Source: Pseudorasbora parva (taxonomy: Eukaryota > Chordata > Actinopteri > Cypriniformes > Gobionidae). From it: a DNA stretch of 64,000 nucleotides. Below are positions 37,115-50,612 of this stretch, piece after piece. The stretch spans positions 39,950,181-40,014,180 of the forward strand of contig NC_090186.1 in assembly GCF_024679245.1 (NCBI RefSeq). The letters run 5' to 3'. Made by a program: the position numbers and the translations under genes. Every line of letters begins with the position of its first letter. Position 1 is the first letter of the stretch. The notes below the pieces were generated by a model. The model was not told where the DNA came from. It saw nothing but the letters and a program-made list of their open reading frames with translations, and did no database searches.

Positions 37115-37357
37115 ACACACAATCAATGCTGAGTTGTTTCAACCCAGATTTGGGTAAAATATGGACAATCCCAACTGGTGGGTTACATTTTTAAATAAAA
37201 TAGTTTGCTAGCCTGACAAGCCAGACCCACAGTAAGATGTTGGAGAAAATGAAATTAGATTTGCTGCCGCTCGGGTGCGTCTAGATTTCTAGGCTATGGG
37301 TTTGTCCATATTTGACCCAAATTTGTGTTGAAATGACCCAGTATTTTTTAGAGTGCA
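37115..37357. mobile_element. MITE with a nested deletion derivative
   Basis: The left arm has TTTCAACCCAGATTTGGGT and TATGGACAATCCCAA; the right arm has GTCCATATTTGACCCAAAT and GTTGAAATGACCCAG, forming inverted arms. The 88-bp element at 37209-37296 sits between them. Confidence 0.65.
37209..37296 (+). mobile_element. Internally deleted copy of the TAGCCTG element
   Basis: It starts TAGCCTGACAAGCCAGACCC and ends GGGTGCGTCTAGATTTCTAG then GCTA, the same termini as 20662-21206, but only 88 bp long. It keeps essentially just the two ends. Confidence 0.88.
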
Positions 37358-37555
37358 GAATTACTTACTTGCACAGGTTACTTACTGAAGTATTTTCTAA
37401 GCATGACCTCTTCCTCTTTCTTCTATGAGGTAGTCTATGAACATCAGGTGGAAGGGGTACCAGCAGATTCAGGGAGGTCTTCGAACCTGGATCAAAGAGG
37501 TGTACTCTTGCGCATCTGGGGTTTGTTTACAACAATGTTAGTGGCACATCACGGT

Positions 37556-37686
<131 letters not shown>

Positions 37687-37689
37687 ACA

Positions 37690-40059
37690 GGCACTGTGTT
37701 TACCCATGTGGATGAATAGACATCAGCCGCTATTTGATTCTCTGCTGTAATTTAAGGCAGTGTTTGATCCAGCTGATTATTCTCTACACTTTGTGAACCC
37801 AGAGCAGTTTTTCACAGAGATAAATAGAGCAAACAGGCAATTAAGTCACATGACCCGAGAGGGTTGGAAACTTGCTGCACACTGATTCTTGCTTACTTGC
37901 ATTCAAAATTATGTCTTCATTTACTGTTTTCTTCTTTGAAAATTCAGAATAATGTGCTGGACTTAATATAAATAAAAATTACAATGAAAAATACTTTATA
38001 ATATTTAGTTTATTACTGTGATGGGAAAGCTGAATTTTCAGCATCATTGTTGTATTGAACATCATACAGTATTGAAAACAGTTGGTAATGCTTCATGTTT
38101 TTTTTAAAGTTTTTTTTTAGAATTCTTGAAAAAAAGTTAAAAAACAGCATTTATTAAAATAAACTATTTTATAATATTATAAAATCTCTTTAGTTTCACT
38201 TTTGCATCATTGCTAATCATGCAAAATATATGTAAGAAATAATTTCTTAAAAAAACATCTGTATGGGTTCAGAAGACTAATTTTCTAGTTGAATTATATC
38301 TTTAATGGTAGGCCATTGATGTTAGTCAACTACATTAGTATGAGTATACACAATAATGTTAGTGTGTGTACACACTTTCATAAGGCAGATTAAATGAAAG
38401 TGTTAAATTCCTACAGCTGGTCGCAATGAAAACATCACGGGCCAGGGTTATGTCAATATCAGCTAAGATGCAGAAAAGACCATCGCAGGCATTTAGATAA
38501 GTGTTGATAAGTGCACAATCGCATCTTTCAAAACACACAGTTGAACATGAGGATCCCGTACCGTTCCACAAGAGGCGTGCTCAGTTAAATGTTTACACAG
38601 CTGCTCTCAAGATTATTATTATTGTGAAACCACACACTTTTAATGTTGCTGTGTGGATGCCAAGATGTGTCTGCTCTTTACCTCCCTTCTGAGCACTTCC
38701 AACTTCTCTCCATACTGAATAGAGCTCAAAGTGACAGATTCATGGGAGATTCGGTGAACGTTCGGCCATTATATCGCACATGTCTCCGGCTGTGTTTTAG
38801 AAAGATAAATAAAGAAGTTGTTGCTGATTTTACGAAAGAAAAAAGTCTGCCGTCTGCACCTTACTGGGTCCTCTCTTTATTTAACCTTTTTACAAATACT
38901 TGGCATGCTCTATCTCTACAGAGACACTCGTTTTAAAATGATAGCTTGAATGGTAAAAACTTGACTGACCCCAAACAAGAATTTTAGAAGAATGTCTGAA
39001 CTGTTTTCTCCCACAAAATGAATGTGGATTAGTAGCTACTAGGGCCTGTCAAGATCCTTAAACAAAATGCATCATAAATGCAGTTCATTTGACAAAACGA
39101 CAAAAACGTATATTAAGGCAAACCTTCCAGTGTAGTGCTGTAAATGGAAATGCTTGTACAATGTAAAATGTGTGAAGTGTAACAAATAAAACTGACTTAT
39201 ATAGTATTTGTGTTATTTACAGTGAAACTTGCCTTGAAAAGAGCCTGACAGCTGTAGTCACCATTCACTTTCATTGAAAAGAGCAGCTTGGACGTCCTGA
39301 AGGAAGAAAGTCACAAATGGGTTAAGTAAATACTGACAGAACAGGTTCATTTTTTGAAGAAACTATCCATTTGAAATCTCAGAAGAGAGTGCCACAATAA
39401 AAATGCTTTTTTTGTACCATCAAGGGTGACCGGAAGGGCAGAAATAGATTTGGACAAAACTATAGCGTTCTAAACTCAAAAATACTTGACAATCGTCCCT
39501 TTAACAAGTCCATCTGAGGTATGGGACATACTTGTAAAGGTACTATGTAAATTGTGTATCTTTCCATGAAATAACACAAGCCTCTTACATGAACTCTCCC
39601 CATTTTGTTTGACGTGTACCCAAATGCAGTGTTTAGGTTTGTCTATCTTTGGTATGTGCACTTAAGGTTGCCTCTCAAGTGTAAACCTGCAGACCAGGAG
39701 ACACAACCCACCATCAGATGCCTCCAAATATCCCTCTTTGCAGACGTGGTGTCAGTCAGTCGAGCTCAAGTGCCTGTTGAAGATTTCGTCAAAGTCGAGG
39801 GGAAAGATTAATGTCTTGTTTTCTCTACTTGGCAGATGATATATGTGGAATAGGTACGAAGTATGTTGCCCATTTCGAGGTCACGTCTAACCGTAAGCAG
39901 AAAATTATATTTGTGAGGGGAAAGCAGAACTCTTGGCTTAAAAAACTGCGTTGCGCACCAGCCACGTCCTCTACTGCGCAGACTCAGTAGCGTTTTCCTT
40001 TCAACTGCCACTAGCTTTGACGAATGCCGAACGAAATGCTCTTTCCGTCGTAGCATTGC
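37690..40059. other. Intergenic, no gene seen
   Basis: It contains a reverse R1 repeat (see 37960-38200). 38600-39700 looks single-copy with short unsupported open frames. Confidence 0.4.
37960..38200 (-). repeat. Dispersed repeat R1, degraded, reverse
   Basis: GCTGAATTTTCAGCATCATT with flanking poly-T/A blocks as in other reverse copies. Confidence 0.55.
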
Positions 40060-40440
40060 AGATCGGTAGCCGCGTTTTCCATAATTGACATTTAATTTGC
40101 CGCCACTGCATCCATTAATCCAAATGAGCCCCTCAGGATAGGAGTTTTTAAAGGTTTCTGCTTCTATGTATAGCCGGGGCTTCTTATGTCTGCGGAGGAG
40201 TCTATAAACAGCTGCATGTGCTTAAGCGGAGAAATGTAAATCTTGACACGGGATGTTTATGCAGCCCAAGCTTCTAATCATGCGAACGTATAATTCAGTG
40301 ACATGTGGTGTCTTTACGAGACCAGTTTGATTCAAAGGGCAGATCCCTGTATTTACCAGTCTCTCTCTGAACCCCGAGCGCGTTATATCTCCTCAGATCT
40401 ACAGAAGTTTTCTGTAGTGGCAGAATTCTTTCAAAGCGAG
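40060..40440. promoter_or_regulatory. Candidate conserved non-coding element upstream of bmp2
   Basis: A single-copy, non-repetitive block with homeodomain-like cores in close array (CATAATTGACATTTAATTTG, ATCCATTAATCC) and CpGs, about 8.7 kb upstream of bmp2 exon 1. There is no ORF that resembles a protein family. This is a judgement from texture only; conservation was not tested. Confidence 0.3.
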
Positions 40441-40540
40441 CTGTTTTGGATTAGATCACCAAAAAAATTTAAAAAGCCAAAAAATTATTTATTACATTAT
40501 TTAGGCCACTCACCATCATGCTGTTGCCTTTATAAAAAAA

Positions 40541-40566
40541 GGACACACACACACACACACACACAC
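40541..40566. repeat. Short (CA)n
   Basis: 13 CA units. Confidence 0.9.
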
Positions 40567-41417
40567 ATTATAAACTCCACAACATGTGCGCAATACAGGC
40601 TAGTCTTATGAATTCATATAAGAACAGACTTAAAGTGAAGTCGTTAGCTGTTCACTGAAAACGATTACATTTTGGTTATGGAAACAAATTTTATTGATGT
40701 CCAACCTGAATCATTTAGGCACCGAATTTGAAAGCGATGACAGAGGGGAAGCTTTTAATTAAAAAACGGCTTAACTGACTCCTCACACAAAGCTACCATA
40801 TGACTTCAAAAGACTTAATGTATCACGTGAGTCATATGGACCACTTTTATTATACTTTTAGTGCTTTTTTGGCTTTGACAGATGTGGTCACTATGAAGTG
40901 ACGCATGGAAAGAGCATGATCCTACTTTAAGTAGAAATAATTCTACTTTTAAGAAATACCATAAAGGTTTAGAATTACATGAAGATGAAATAATGACAGA
41001 ATTTCATTACTTTACAGGTTTCAAAGAGCACCACCTCACACTGCTCAAGCGTGAAGAGACCTACAAAACCTCTTTTACGCCAACATTATGAAATTGCCTT
41101 CTCTATAAAACATTTAAACATGTTACATTTTCTTGGAAGTGAGTAAAACTGTGACAAAAGCCTGTGTCTAACCTGCACCTGTTTAATAATTTGCTTGAGC
41201 TTTACTACAACCTGTCTTTAATTGTCCTTAGACAGACAGTCACTATTTTAATATTTATATTGCTGTCTTGTCCTACAACGATTTCCATTACTAAATATAG
41301 CGCTATACAGTCCAATAAACCCATCAATATAACTCTGCAAAGGACAGAGAATTTATCTTTAGGCCAGAGAACTTCAACCTGAAAAGCATAGGACATATTT
41401 CAACATACTTTTTATAT

Positions 41418-41640
41418 CCAGAGCAAGTTTCTTAAGCAGCAAATCATTACATTTGATTCTGAAAGGACACTGAAGACTGGAAGAATGATGCTGAAAATTC
41501 TCATTTTAAATTTAAATTTTAAAATATATTCAAATACAAATAGTGCAATAATGTTTCACATTATTATGTTATAATATATACTTTTTTTTTTACTGTATTT
41601 TTAATCAAATTCATGTTTAAAAAAGTGACATTTACAAAAT
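41418..41640 (+). repeat. Dispersed repeat R1
   Basis: GTTTCTTAAGCAGCAAATCA, GACACTGAAGACTGGAAGAA and GATGCTGAAAATTCTCA match R1. Confidence 0.7.
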
Positions 41641-42468
41641 ATTTCTGGTGCCCTTGGTAATGCCATAGGCAGTAGAACTTCAAAGACAAGCATTTATTTT
41701 CTTTAGAATAATGTGCATTGATGAATCATTCATAAAATACTGAGTGCTTGCATTATTAAAGTAAACAGAGTCAGTTTTGATATGACTTCATGAGCCTGAA
41801 GCAATACAAGGTGAAAACAACAATGGCACATGATCCCATTTGCTGAAAATTATAAGTGGGGTTCTAACCATCTCAAGGGGGTGGTCCGGGACAGGGTTTA
41901 AGGGAACCCAACTCAAGCGCGTCCTATGACCAGTGGAATGTGTAGTGTATTCTGCCAAACAACTGTTAGCACAATGTAAGGGTCTCAATCTGCAGAGTCA
42001 TCTCCATGCCTTTTCCCAGACAGACCCATGGAATGCAGGTGATGACAGAAGCTCCACTCAGCTCCGTTGGAGGACACAGGAGAGACGCTCTGGCACTTTG
42101 ATGCTCCTTAATGACGGCTGCTCTTCATCGGTTAGCCGGAGCGCTCAATAACATGCTGCTTGATTCATCCATGCAGACAGATGACTGACAAAACCCCATG
42201 TTCTACACTCATGGAGGTTTGGGATGGAGTCAAGAGGATTTGTGGGCGGAATTCTCATATTTCGTTCTGCATGCAGCTTTGTGCATATTGAAATAGCTGC
42301 GATGGTTAGGAAACCAAAATTCTTTGACTGTTGTTCAGAGTTTGGAATTGCCAAGCTTAAATTGTCTGGGCTTTCTTTAGGGTCAGAACTACAGCTAGTA
42401 AATGATGTTCCATAATAAATATTTGTAAAGCTAAATAAATCCATACCCCCGGTTTAACTAGGCAAGGC
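41641..42468. other. Intergenic, no gene seen
   Basis: Short overlapping open frames on both strands (41788-42444) have no recognisable products. Confidence 0.4.
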
Positions 42469-42472
42469 TTAA

Positions 42473-42881
42473 AGGATTCATTCGACCAAAATGAAAATTC
42501 TGTCATTAATTACTCACCCTTATGTCGTTCCAAACCCGTAAGACCTTCGCTCATCTTCGAAACACAAATGGAAGATTTGATGAAATCCGAGAGCTCTCTG
42601 ACCCCTCCATAGACAGCAATTTAATTAACACTTTCAAGGTCCAATAAGGTAGTAAAGACATTGTTAAAATAGTTAATGTAACTCCAGCGGTTCAACCTTA
42701 ATTTTATGATGTGACGAGAACACTTTTTGTGCGCAAACATACAAAAATGACGACTACATTTCATTCTAGCCTGTGTCCGTCTCCGACGCAGTTTCCATTG
42801 TAAATAGTGCAGTGTTTTCGAGTACGGCTTTGTAATAAGTAATTAATTACAGAAATTTCATTTTTGGGTGAACTAACCCTT
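42473..42881. mobile_element. MITE flanked by TTAA
   Basis: TTAA at 42469-42472 and 42882-42885. The left end is AGGATTCATTCGACCAAAAT and the right end TTTTTGGGTGAACTAACCCT. It contains the widespread ATTACTCACCCTTATGTCGT block. 409 bp, no ORF. Confidence 0.85.
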
Positions 42882-43009
42882 TTAAGTCTAGACCTAGGCT
42901 AAAATGCATGTCTGAGCTGTTACAACTGAAAGCAACTTGCACTGACATACCATAAAAAATATCTGTGCCCTTGTTTTGTCTCAAGATGCACACCAGTAAT
43001 ATAAGGCAT

Positions 43010-43605
43010 TTGTCTGGCTATCACCAGACCAAGCTCAATTTAAAATTAAACATTGGTCTGGGGAGTCTGCTCTGTATATTCTACAGCGCAAGTGATAAAT
43101 AAAAGTATTATTCAAATGACTGTACGCAACTGGATAGTCCTTCAATCAATCAAGGCAAGGCAAGTTTATTTATATAGCACATTTCATACACAATGGCAAT
43201 TCAAAGTGCTTTACATAGAAAGGAATTAAAATAGGGATAACAAATGCATAAGAAAAAGAATACAATGTAAAGAGAATTAAAAATAATAAAATGATAATAA
43301 CCAAAGAAAAGAACAAAGGTAAACTAAAACAGTTATAAAAAGAATTAAAAGGATGATGCATAGATAAGGAGCAATCAGTCGGACGTACAATCAGACCACA
43401 AGAGGCGGGATCAACAGGCAACGACCTACCGCTTATCTGTCATTGTGTTAAACCCTCCAATAGCGCGCCAGGTGGATAAGCCAGTGTGTAATTGGTTCCC
43501 GCAAAAGTGTAACAGAAGCAGTAGAAATGAATGTACTGGTTTCAGGACCAAGTTGACCGGGCAAAATCAAATTGCTGCTAGATTAGGCTGGGTTTACCAA
43601 GTCTA
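43010..43605. mobile_element. TARCCTG-type element nested in a MITE, 9-bp TSD
   Basis: Flanked by ATAAGGCAT at 43001-43009 and 43606-43614. The intact MITE near 19131-19140 reads CTAAGGCATG at the same point, giving an empty-site comparison. Its right end (CTAGATTAGGCTGGGTTTAC) and left block (CACCAGACCAAGCTCAAT) resemble those of 20662-21206, with more divergence. A further repeat is nested at 43143-43360. Confidence 0.8.
43143..43360 (+). repeat. Common teleost interspersed repeat, nested
   Basis: GGCAAGTTTATTTATATAGC followed by ACATTTCATACACAATGGCA and TTCAAAGTGCTTTACATAGA, a very common fish repeat motif (a related start is at 58663). Confidence 0.65.
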
Positions 43606-43739
43606 ATAAGGCATGTTTATAAAATGTTAATACATGTCTTAATTGAACTAAGGCCTAATCCTGGTTTAATCTAAACCCAGTCTGTGAAAATAGGCCATAG
43701 AATTTAAATTGGTGTGTGTAATTTTACCATCCAGCTAGG

Positions 43740-44280
43740 TTCATCTTTGATTTCCCCTTCAGGGTCGGTCAGAAGTCTTGGAGCATTCTCTTCATTGGCT
43801 ACCACTCGCTGCACGGATCAAGTTCAAAGCTCTGACTCTTTGCTTATGGATCTTCCACAAGCTCAGCACCTGCATACTTCAACTCACTCCTACGAGTCTA
43901 CACCCCGCACCAGAAGCCTTCGCTCAGCTAACGAATGGAGGCTTGTGGTACCATCACAGAGAGGCATGAAATCCCTCTCCAGAACTTTTTCATTCACCGT
44001 TCCCAGTTGGTGGAACGATTTTCCAACCTCCATATGCATGGCAGAATCACTCACTTCATTCAAAAGACAGGTAAAAACTCATCTCTTCATCCTTCTTCCC
44101 GTTTTTCTCATTTCCCTCCCTATTCTAGCTTTTGCTACTCTGAGTAATATCCAAAACTTTGTAATTAAGGCACTTTTTGCGTTTCTTCGCCTCTTCATGA
44201 CAGATTGCTTTACCGTACTCCTTGTTAGTTGCTTTGGATAAAAGTGTCTGCTAAATGCATAAATGTAAATGTAAATGTTG
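43740..44280 (+). pseudogene. LINE reverse-transcriptase 3' end fragment
   Basis: Two plus-strand frames must be combined to see the family. One gives SLHWLPLAARIKFKALTLCL; the other gives RSLRSANEWRLVVPSQRG and WWNDFP...ESLTSFKRQVKTHLF, the conserved C-terminal end of fish non-LTR retrotransposon ORF2 (CR1/L2-like). The shift between frames shows it is dead. It ends in the tail TTGCTTTGGATAAAAGTGTC TGCTAAATGC plus ATGTAA repeats, typical of these LINEs and their SINE partners. The reverse transcriptase core is absent; this is a 5'-truncated insertion. Confidence 0.82.
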
Positions 44281-44413
44281 GATGATTGGTGGAACATGGG
44301 GTGGGACTATAAGTTTTAGACTAAAAGAAGACAAAGAATGTAAGGGAAACCTGTTTGAAAACCATAATTTTAAATTCCCCAAGTGGCTTAAAAATTACAC
44401 ACGTCATCTTTAA

Positions 44414-45001
44414 AGTGAAAATGAAAATGTAATGTAATTAATTATTTCATTCCCAACCCGTAAGAACTTAGTTCATTTTCTAAAGACGAGAATACGTTTT
44501 GTGTGCAAAAAACAAACAAAATAATGACTTTATTCATTGATTTCTTCTAGTATGTGTCAGACTCTTATGCTGTTGATGTAGTTTAAACAGTGCAGCGCTT
44601 CCTTCTACAGCAGAACGACTCGAACACATGCGCGGTGATGCTCACGTGAACCGCGTTGGCCAATGGTAAACCCGCATTCTGAAAGTGCTGCACGCGAACA
44701 GTGTAAGAGTCTGACACAGACTAGAAGAAATTGTTGAATGAAGTAGTCATTTTGTTTGTTTTTTTGCACACACAAAGTTTTCTCATCATTTCATTAAAAT
44801 AAAGTTGAACCACTTGGAGTCACATGGAGTGATCCTTGGAAGTAATCATTAAATTGCTGTCTATGGAGGGTCAGAGATCTCTCAATTTCAATTTCATCAT
44901 TTTATTTGTGTTCTGAAGATGAACAAAGGTCTTACGGGTTTGGAACAACATGAGGGTGAAAAATTAATGACATCATTTTCATTTATGTGTGAACAAACCC
45001 T
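44414..45001. mobile_element. MITE flanked by TTAA
   Basis: TTAA at 44410-44413 and 45002-45005. Arms pair: TTCCCAACCCGTAAGAACTT near 44451 with CTTACGGGTTTGGAACAACA near 44932, and GTGTCAGACTCTTA near 44557 with TAAGAGTCTGACACAGACTA near 44704. 588 bp. Confidence 0.85.
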
Positions 45002-45005
45002 TTAA

Positions 45006-45719
45006 ATTTACCATTTAATCAATTGAAAACAGTCAATTCAGTAAAGAAACGGTCTTATAATTGTTTATATTCTAATCCCGAATATATAAGAAGTTCTTAG
45101 TGCACAAATAGTCTAATATTATAGCCTTTTCCTCAAATATCCAGCGCAAAGCGTTAGTTCTGGCAGGGCACATTATAAGCTTGCATCAGCTGACTGTCAG
45201 CCAATCACATCTGCCAATAGGAATACGACGCCTATCACAGCATGCATATATAAGCTCCTTCAGTATTATCAGCCGCTATCGCACATCTCCAAAGCTAATT
45301 ACCCTCCTCCATCCCCAGCTCCTCCACTCAGTCAGGATTTGGCATCTAATTCCCCCAGAATCAGAATAAATTCCCAAATTAGGTTATACATTTTAATACT
45401 GACATGAATGCTATCTGCAATAAATCGCTTCTTCTACTTGCTTCTATTCTATTTACCCTGGGGGGTTTATCACTGCTCTCCCTGCTCTTATCCATGCTAG
45501 GCTGCTATGCTAAACTATATGCTAATTGTCTATCACTTTGACAATAGTGATCCTGACAGAAACAGCTTTACGGTGGCTTTCAGGGTTGCTTCAGCATCCA
45601 TATGATGAACTGAACAATCCATTGTCGGAGCAATGAATGACTGGCTCTATGATGAATTGCTTTTGTTCTTCTTTAAGTCCCTTTAGCTTACTAAATGCAT
45701 GAATGTAAATGTCAATAAA
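45006..45719. other. Intergenic, possible decayed retroelement
   Basis: The tail-like TACTAAATGCATGAATGTAAATG near 45690 resembles a LINE/SINE 3' tail, but the body is unrecognisable. Confidence 0.35.
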
Positions 45720-47786
<2,067 letters not shown>

Positions 47787-47789
47787 GTA

Positions 47790-48270
47790 AGACGGGGGTT
47801 TCAACACTGGGGGCCGGGACTCACAGGGGGTCGTAGAGGGGTACTACCTTTTTTGTCTAATGGCAACTGTCGCCTTTAGGCAATATAGAAATATATATAC
47901 TACTGATTTAGAAGTTAACATTACGTTATATAAAATTGAACGGAAAATGTTTCTTCTCAGGTTTATGCATCGAAATGTACTTTAATAAATGCATGAGTAA
48001 AAATATTTATCAAAACACTGCCAATTACAAACAAATGAAATATTCCTGGACTCCCAGGGGGCCGTAAAGGGATGCAATCTTTTGTTTTTCTACAGATTGT
48101 CCTCTATCTCCCTTAGGCAATATTTTCTGTAAAGCTGCTGTAGAAAGCATCAGTGTGAAAAGTGATTTAGAAATACATGTTAAATGATATACCATTGAAT
48201 TCAAATGTTTCTCTTCAGGATTTTACATCTACAAAAAATATTCACAAACACTATCAGTTTGAAACAACAC
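47790..48270 (+). repeat. Diverged direct tandem duplication
   Basis: Two units of about 230 bp: GGGGGCCGGGACTCACAGGG / GGACTCCCAGGGGGCCGTAA, CCTTTAGGCAATA / CCCTTAGGCAATA, and ATGTTTCTTCTCAGG / ATGTTTCTCTTCAGG in the same order. No coding sense. Confidence 0.65.
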
Positions 48271-48829
48271 ATATTTTCCCACACAATATTTTAAGAATTT
48301 ATATTGGTTTATATTGCATTGGCCAAAATATTAAAAGAAATAGCGCATATTGTAAAAGGCTCTTGATACACAAAAATACTGATGTCTTCTTTAATTCCTT
48401 ATATTATAGTAATCATATTTGGGAGCGTTTAAAGTAAAAAAAAAAAAAAAACCTAGGCCACAATGATAATACAAAAAATCCGTCTTTTCTATGGTAACAT
48501 TCTTTTTCCGTTAAAATTACTAACATGTTTAAAGTGAGGAACACAGAAAATATGAGCGAAGACTATTTCTATCCACCAACACGCACAGTGTGGGCATGTT
48601 TAAACGTTTGAATGGAGAGAACGCGCCGCGTTTGAATAGACTTGAATGACAGTCATATGACATCACCAGACAACAAAAAGCCTTGCGCTCGCGGAGCGGA
48701 GCGCTCCAATCAATGGCACAGACGCGGCGCGTGGTGCACGCAGGGATGAGTCTCCAAGCGGTCTCCGAACACTTCTGCTGATCAGTTTTTGTTTTTAACA
48801 AAACAATGACAAATCCAGGAATTTGCGAA

Positions 48830-49068
48830 ATCGCGCTGTCACTTTTGGAATTGCTGCTTTCTTTGACCTAAGCGCTCGCGCTTTTCGTTAGGGTTTAGTA
48901 CATTACAGTCTGAAGTGTTGCACAAGTATGAACAAGAAGAGGCGACCTGAGTTGCGGCGACTCTCTGTCGTGGGATAAAAAAAAAATCGCTTGTGGATTA
49001 AAACACGAATTCATGAGGAACTTAAGAGACGACGGGAACGCAGACCGGCCACAGCGCTTCCTCCTTCG
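48830..49068 (+). promoter_or_regulatory. bmp2: Probable non-coding exon 1 and promoter of bmp2
   Basis: A GC-richer segment ending CTCCTTCG at 49068 before the donor GTAACT; it splices to the acceptor at 50238 (CTCTTCACAG). BMP2 genes have a non-coding first exon, and the position 1.2 kb upstream of the coding start fits. The 5' limit is a guess: there is no unambiguous TATA box. It contains an upstream ATG at 49013. Confidence 0.5.
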
Positions 49069-50245
49069 GTAACTACAAATTTTAATTTTTGATATTTCGT
49101 TTTTGCAAACAGTGCGAGTGTTTTAAAACCAGTGCTGACGTTTCTATTTCTAACATAATGCATCGTATATCACCGTATGTAAGTGCATACAAGTAGTCTG
49201 CAAGGTCAGGAGTTGTGCGTAAATGAAAAGAAAACACTTCTCTGGTTCCTTATCATCAGATCTCTTTGTCGTCTTTGTTGCTTGAGTTGTTTTTGCGTAA
49301 GATCTGCCACCTGTAGCCTCACAACTCTGCGTCTCTTTCGCCTCGTCTTTTGCTAGACATTCAGTCCTTTTGAAGACTTTCCTTTCATGATCTAAAGGCA
49401 GACCCCCACCCAGACACTGCTCTCTTATCTCCCTTTAATTGCAGACTCCATGTCTGCTGTCTTCATGTCTCTCTCTCCCTTCTTTCGATTTCTTTTGATT
49501 CACTCTTTCCTGTTTCATCCCATTTGTCTGACATCCTGCTTTCACTGTAGATCAATCTCTTATTATAGCCTGCGGGAGGGATATTATTCTTAATCTTTTT
49601 GTGTGTGCGTGTTCATCGCCTCACAGTCATCTCCAAAAGATCTAGATATGTCTGTGGTTTGAGGCAGCCTCAGGTTGAATGTGGCTAGGGATCTTTTCCA
49701 TGCATATAAGTGGTTGCAGCTCTGGGCTGGTAGTCAAAAGTGATTTTAGGACTTAAAGGAACAGGTATTCCATGATAACCAAACAAACCTTAAACTGCTG
49801 TGAGTGATTGAAGGTTTGATGGGTGATCTATGAACCATTGTGCCATTGAGCAAGACACTTAACTCCAGATTGCTCCGGGGGGCTGTAGATATCAGAAACA
49901 TACTGTATACTCTTAAAAAGAACATTATTTAATGTTTTTTATGAAGGACCTGAAGTTTAGCAAAGAATAATTTCCTAATGTACAGGTTTCTTGAGATCAG
50001 TGCATGATGACTTTTTTTTTTGCTGGTTCTTCTTCGTGGAGCTTAAAAAAGTTCTTCTATGACATAATGCTGCAAAACCTTTTTTTTGTTTTCTTGTTTA
50101 AACCAACCAGGGGAATATAGCTGGTGGTTAGAAGTATGTTCTCTGCTGAACTTAAGATGCAAAAAAACACCCCGCTTATGTCAAATAAGCTATTTTATCA
50201 ATTTGATAGAAGGACTAATCCGTATTCTCTCTTCACAGGAACTGA
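49013..50245 (+). promoter_or_regulatory. bmp2: uORF crossing the exon 1/exon 2 junction of bmp2
   Basis: If exon 1 (to 49068) splices to exon 2 (from 50239), the ATG at 49013 opens a 20-codon frame that crosses the junction (CG/G codon) and stops with TGA at 50243-50245, six bases before the bmp2 ATG at 50252. Such a close upstream stop can favour reinitiation or restrain translation. Confidence 0.45.
49705..49925 (+). mobile_element. tRNA-derived SINE fragment in bmp2 intron 1
   Basis: GTGGTTGCAGCTCTGGGCTG resembles the A-box side of a fish tRNA SINE, and the body motif GAGCAAGACACTTAACTCCA with TTGCTCCGGGGGG is the conserved core of such SINEs. The B box is worn. Confidence 0.6.
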
Positions 50246-50251
50246 CTGATC

Positions 50252-50612
50252 ATGGTCGCCGTGGTCCGCGCTCTCACGGTGCTGCTGCTCGGTCAGGTGT
50301 TGCTGGGAGGTGCCGCTGGACTCATTCCCGAGATCGACCGACGGAAATACAGTGATTCGGGGAGACACACACCGGAGCGATCAGATATGAACTTCCTGAA
50401 CGAGTTCGAGCTACGGCTGCTCAATATGTTTGGACTGAAGCGAAGGCCCACTCCGAGCAAATCAGCGGTGGTCCCTCAGTATATGCTGGACTTGTATTAT
50501 ATGCACTCCGAAAACGATGACCCGAACATCCGGCGCCCGAGGAGCACTATGGGAAAGCATGTGGAACGGGCAGCCAGCAGAGCAAACACAATACGAAGTT
50601 TTCATCACGAAG
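50252..50612 (+). CDS. bmp2: bmp2 coding exon 2 (signal peptide and prodomain)
   Basis: Bone morphogenetic protein 2 is a secreted TGF-beta family ligand; in fish embryos Bmp2 sets dorsoventral pattern. The start codon at 50252 follows the acceptor at 50238 by 13 bases. Residues 1-23 (MVAVVRALTVLLLGQVLLGG...) are a clear signal peptide. The prodomain then includes NEFELRLLNMFGLKRRPTPS and AVVPQYMLDLYYMHSEND, hallmarks of BMP2/4. The exon supplies 120 codons plus one base and ends at GTGAGC (50613). The frame joins cleanly to 52582. Teleosts have bmp2a and bmp2b; I favour bmp2b on overall look, but that choice is uncertain. Confidence 0.97.

Larger units (their letters stand above)
42886..43700 (+). 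mobile_element. TGGTTTCACAGAC-type MITE, interrupted copy
   Basis: Collinear with 18985-19205: CTGAAAGCAACTTGCACTGA and CTCAAGATGCACACCAGTAA lie left of the break, GGCATGTTTATAAAATG and AACCCAGTCTGTGAAA right of it. A 596-bp element fills the gap. Confidence 0.8.

Noticed and set aside
43714..44241. 175-codon ORF as a host gene
   Set aside because: Its middle matches the C-terminal end of LINE ORF2, needs a frameshift to be complete, and runs into a LINE-type ATGTAA tail.
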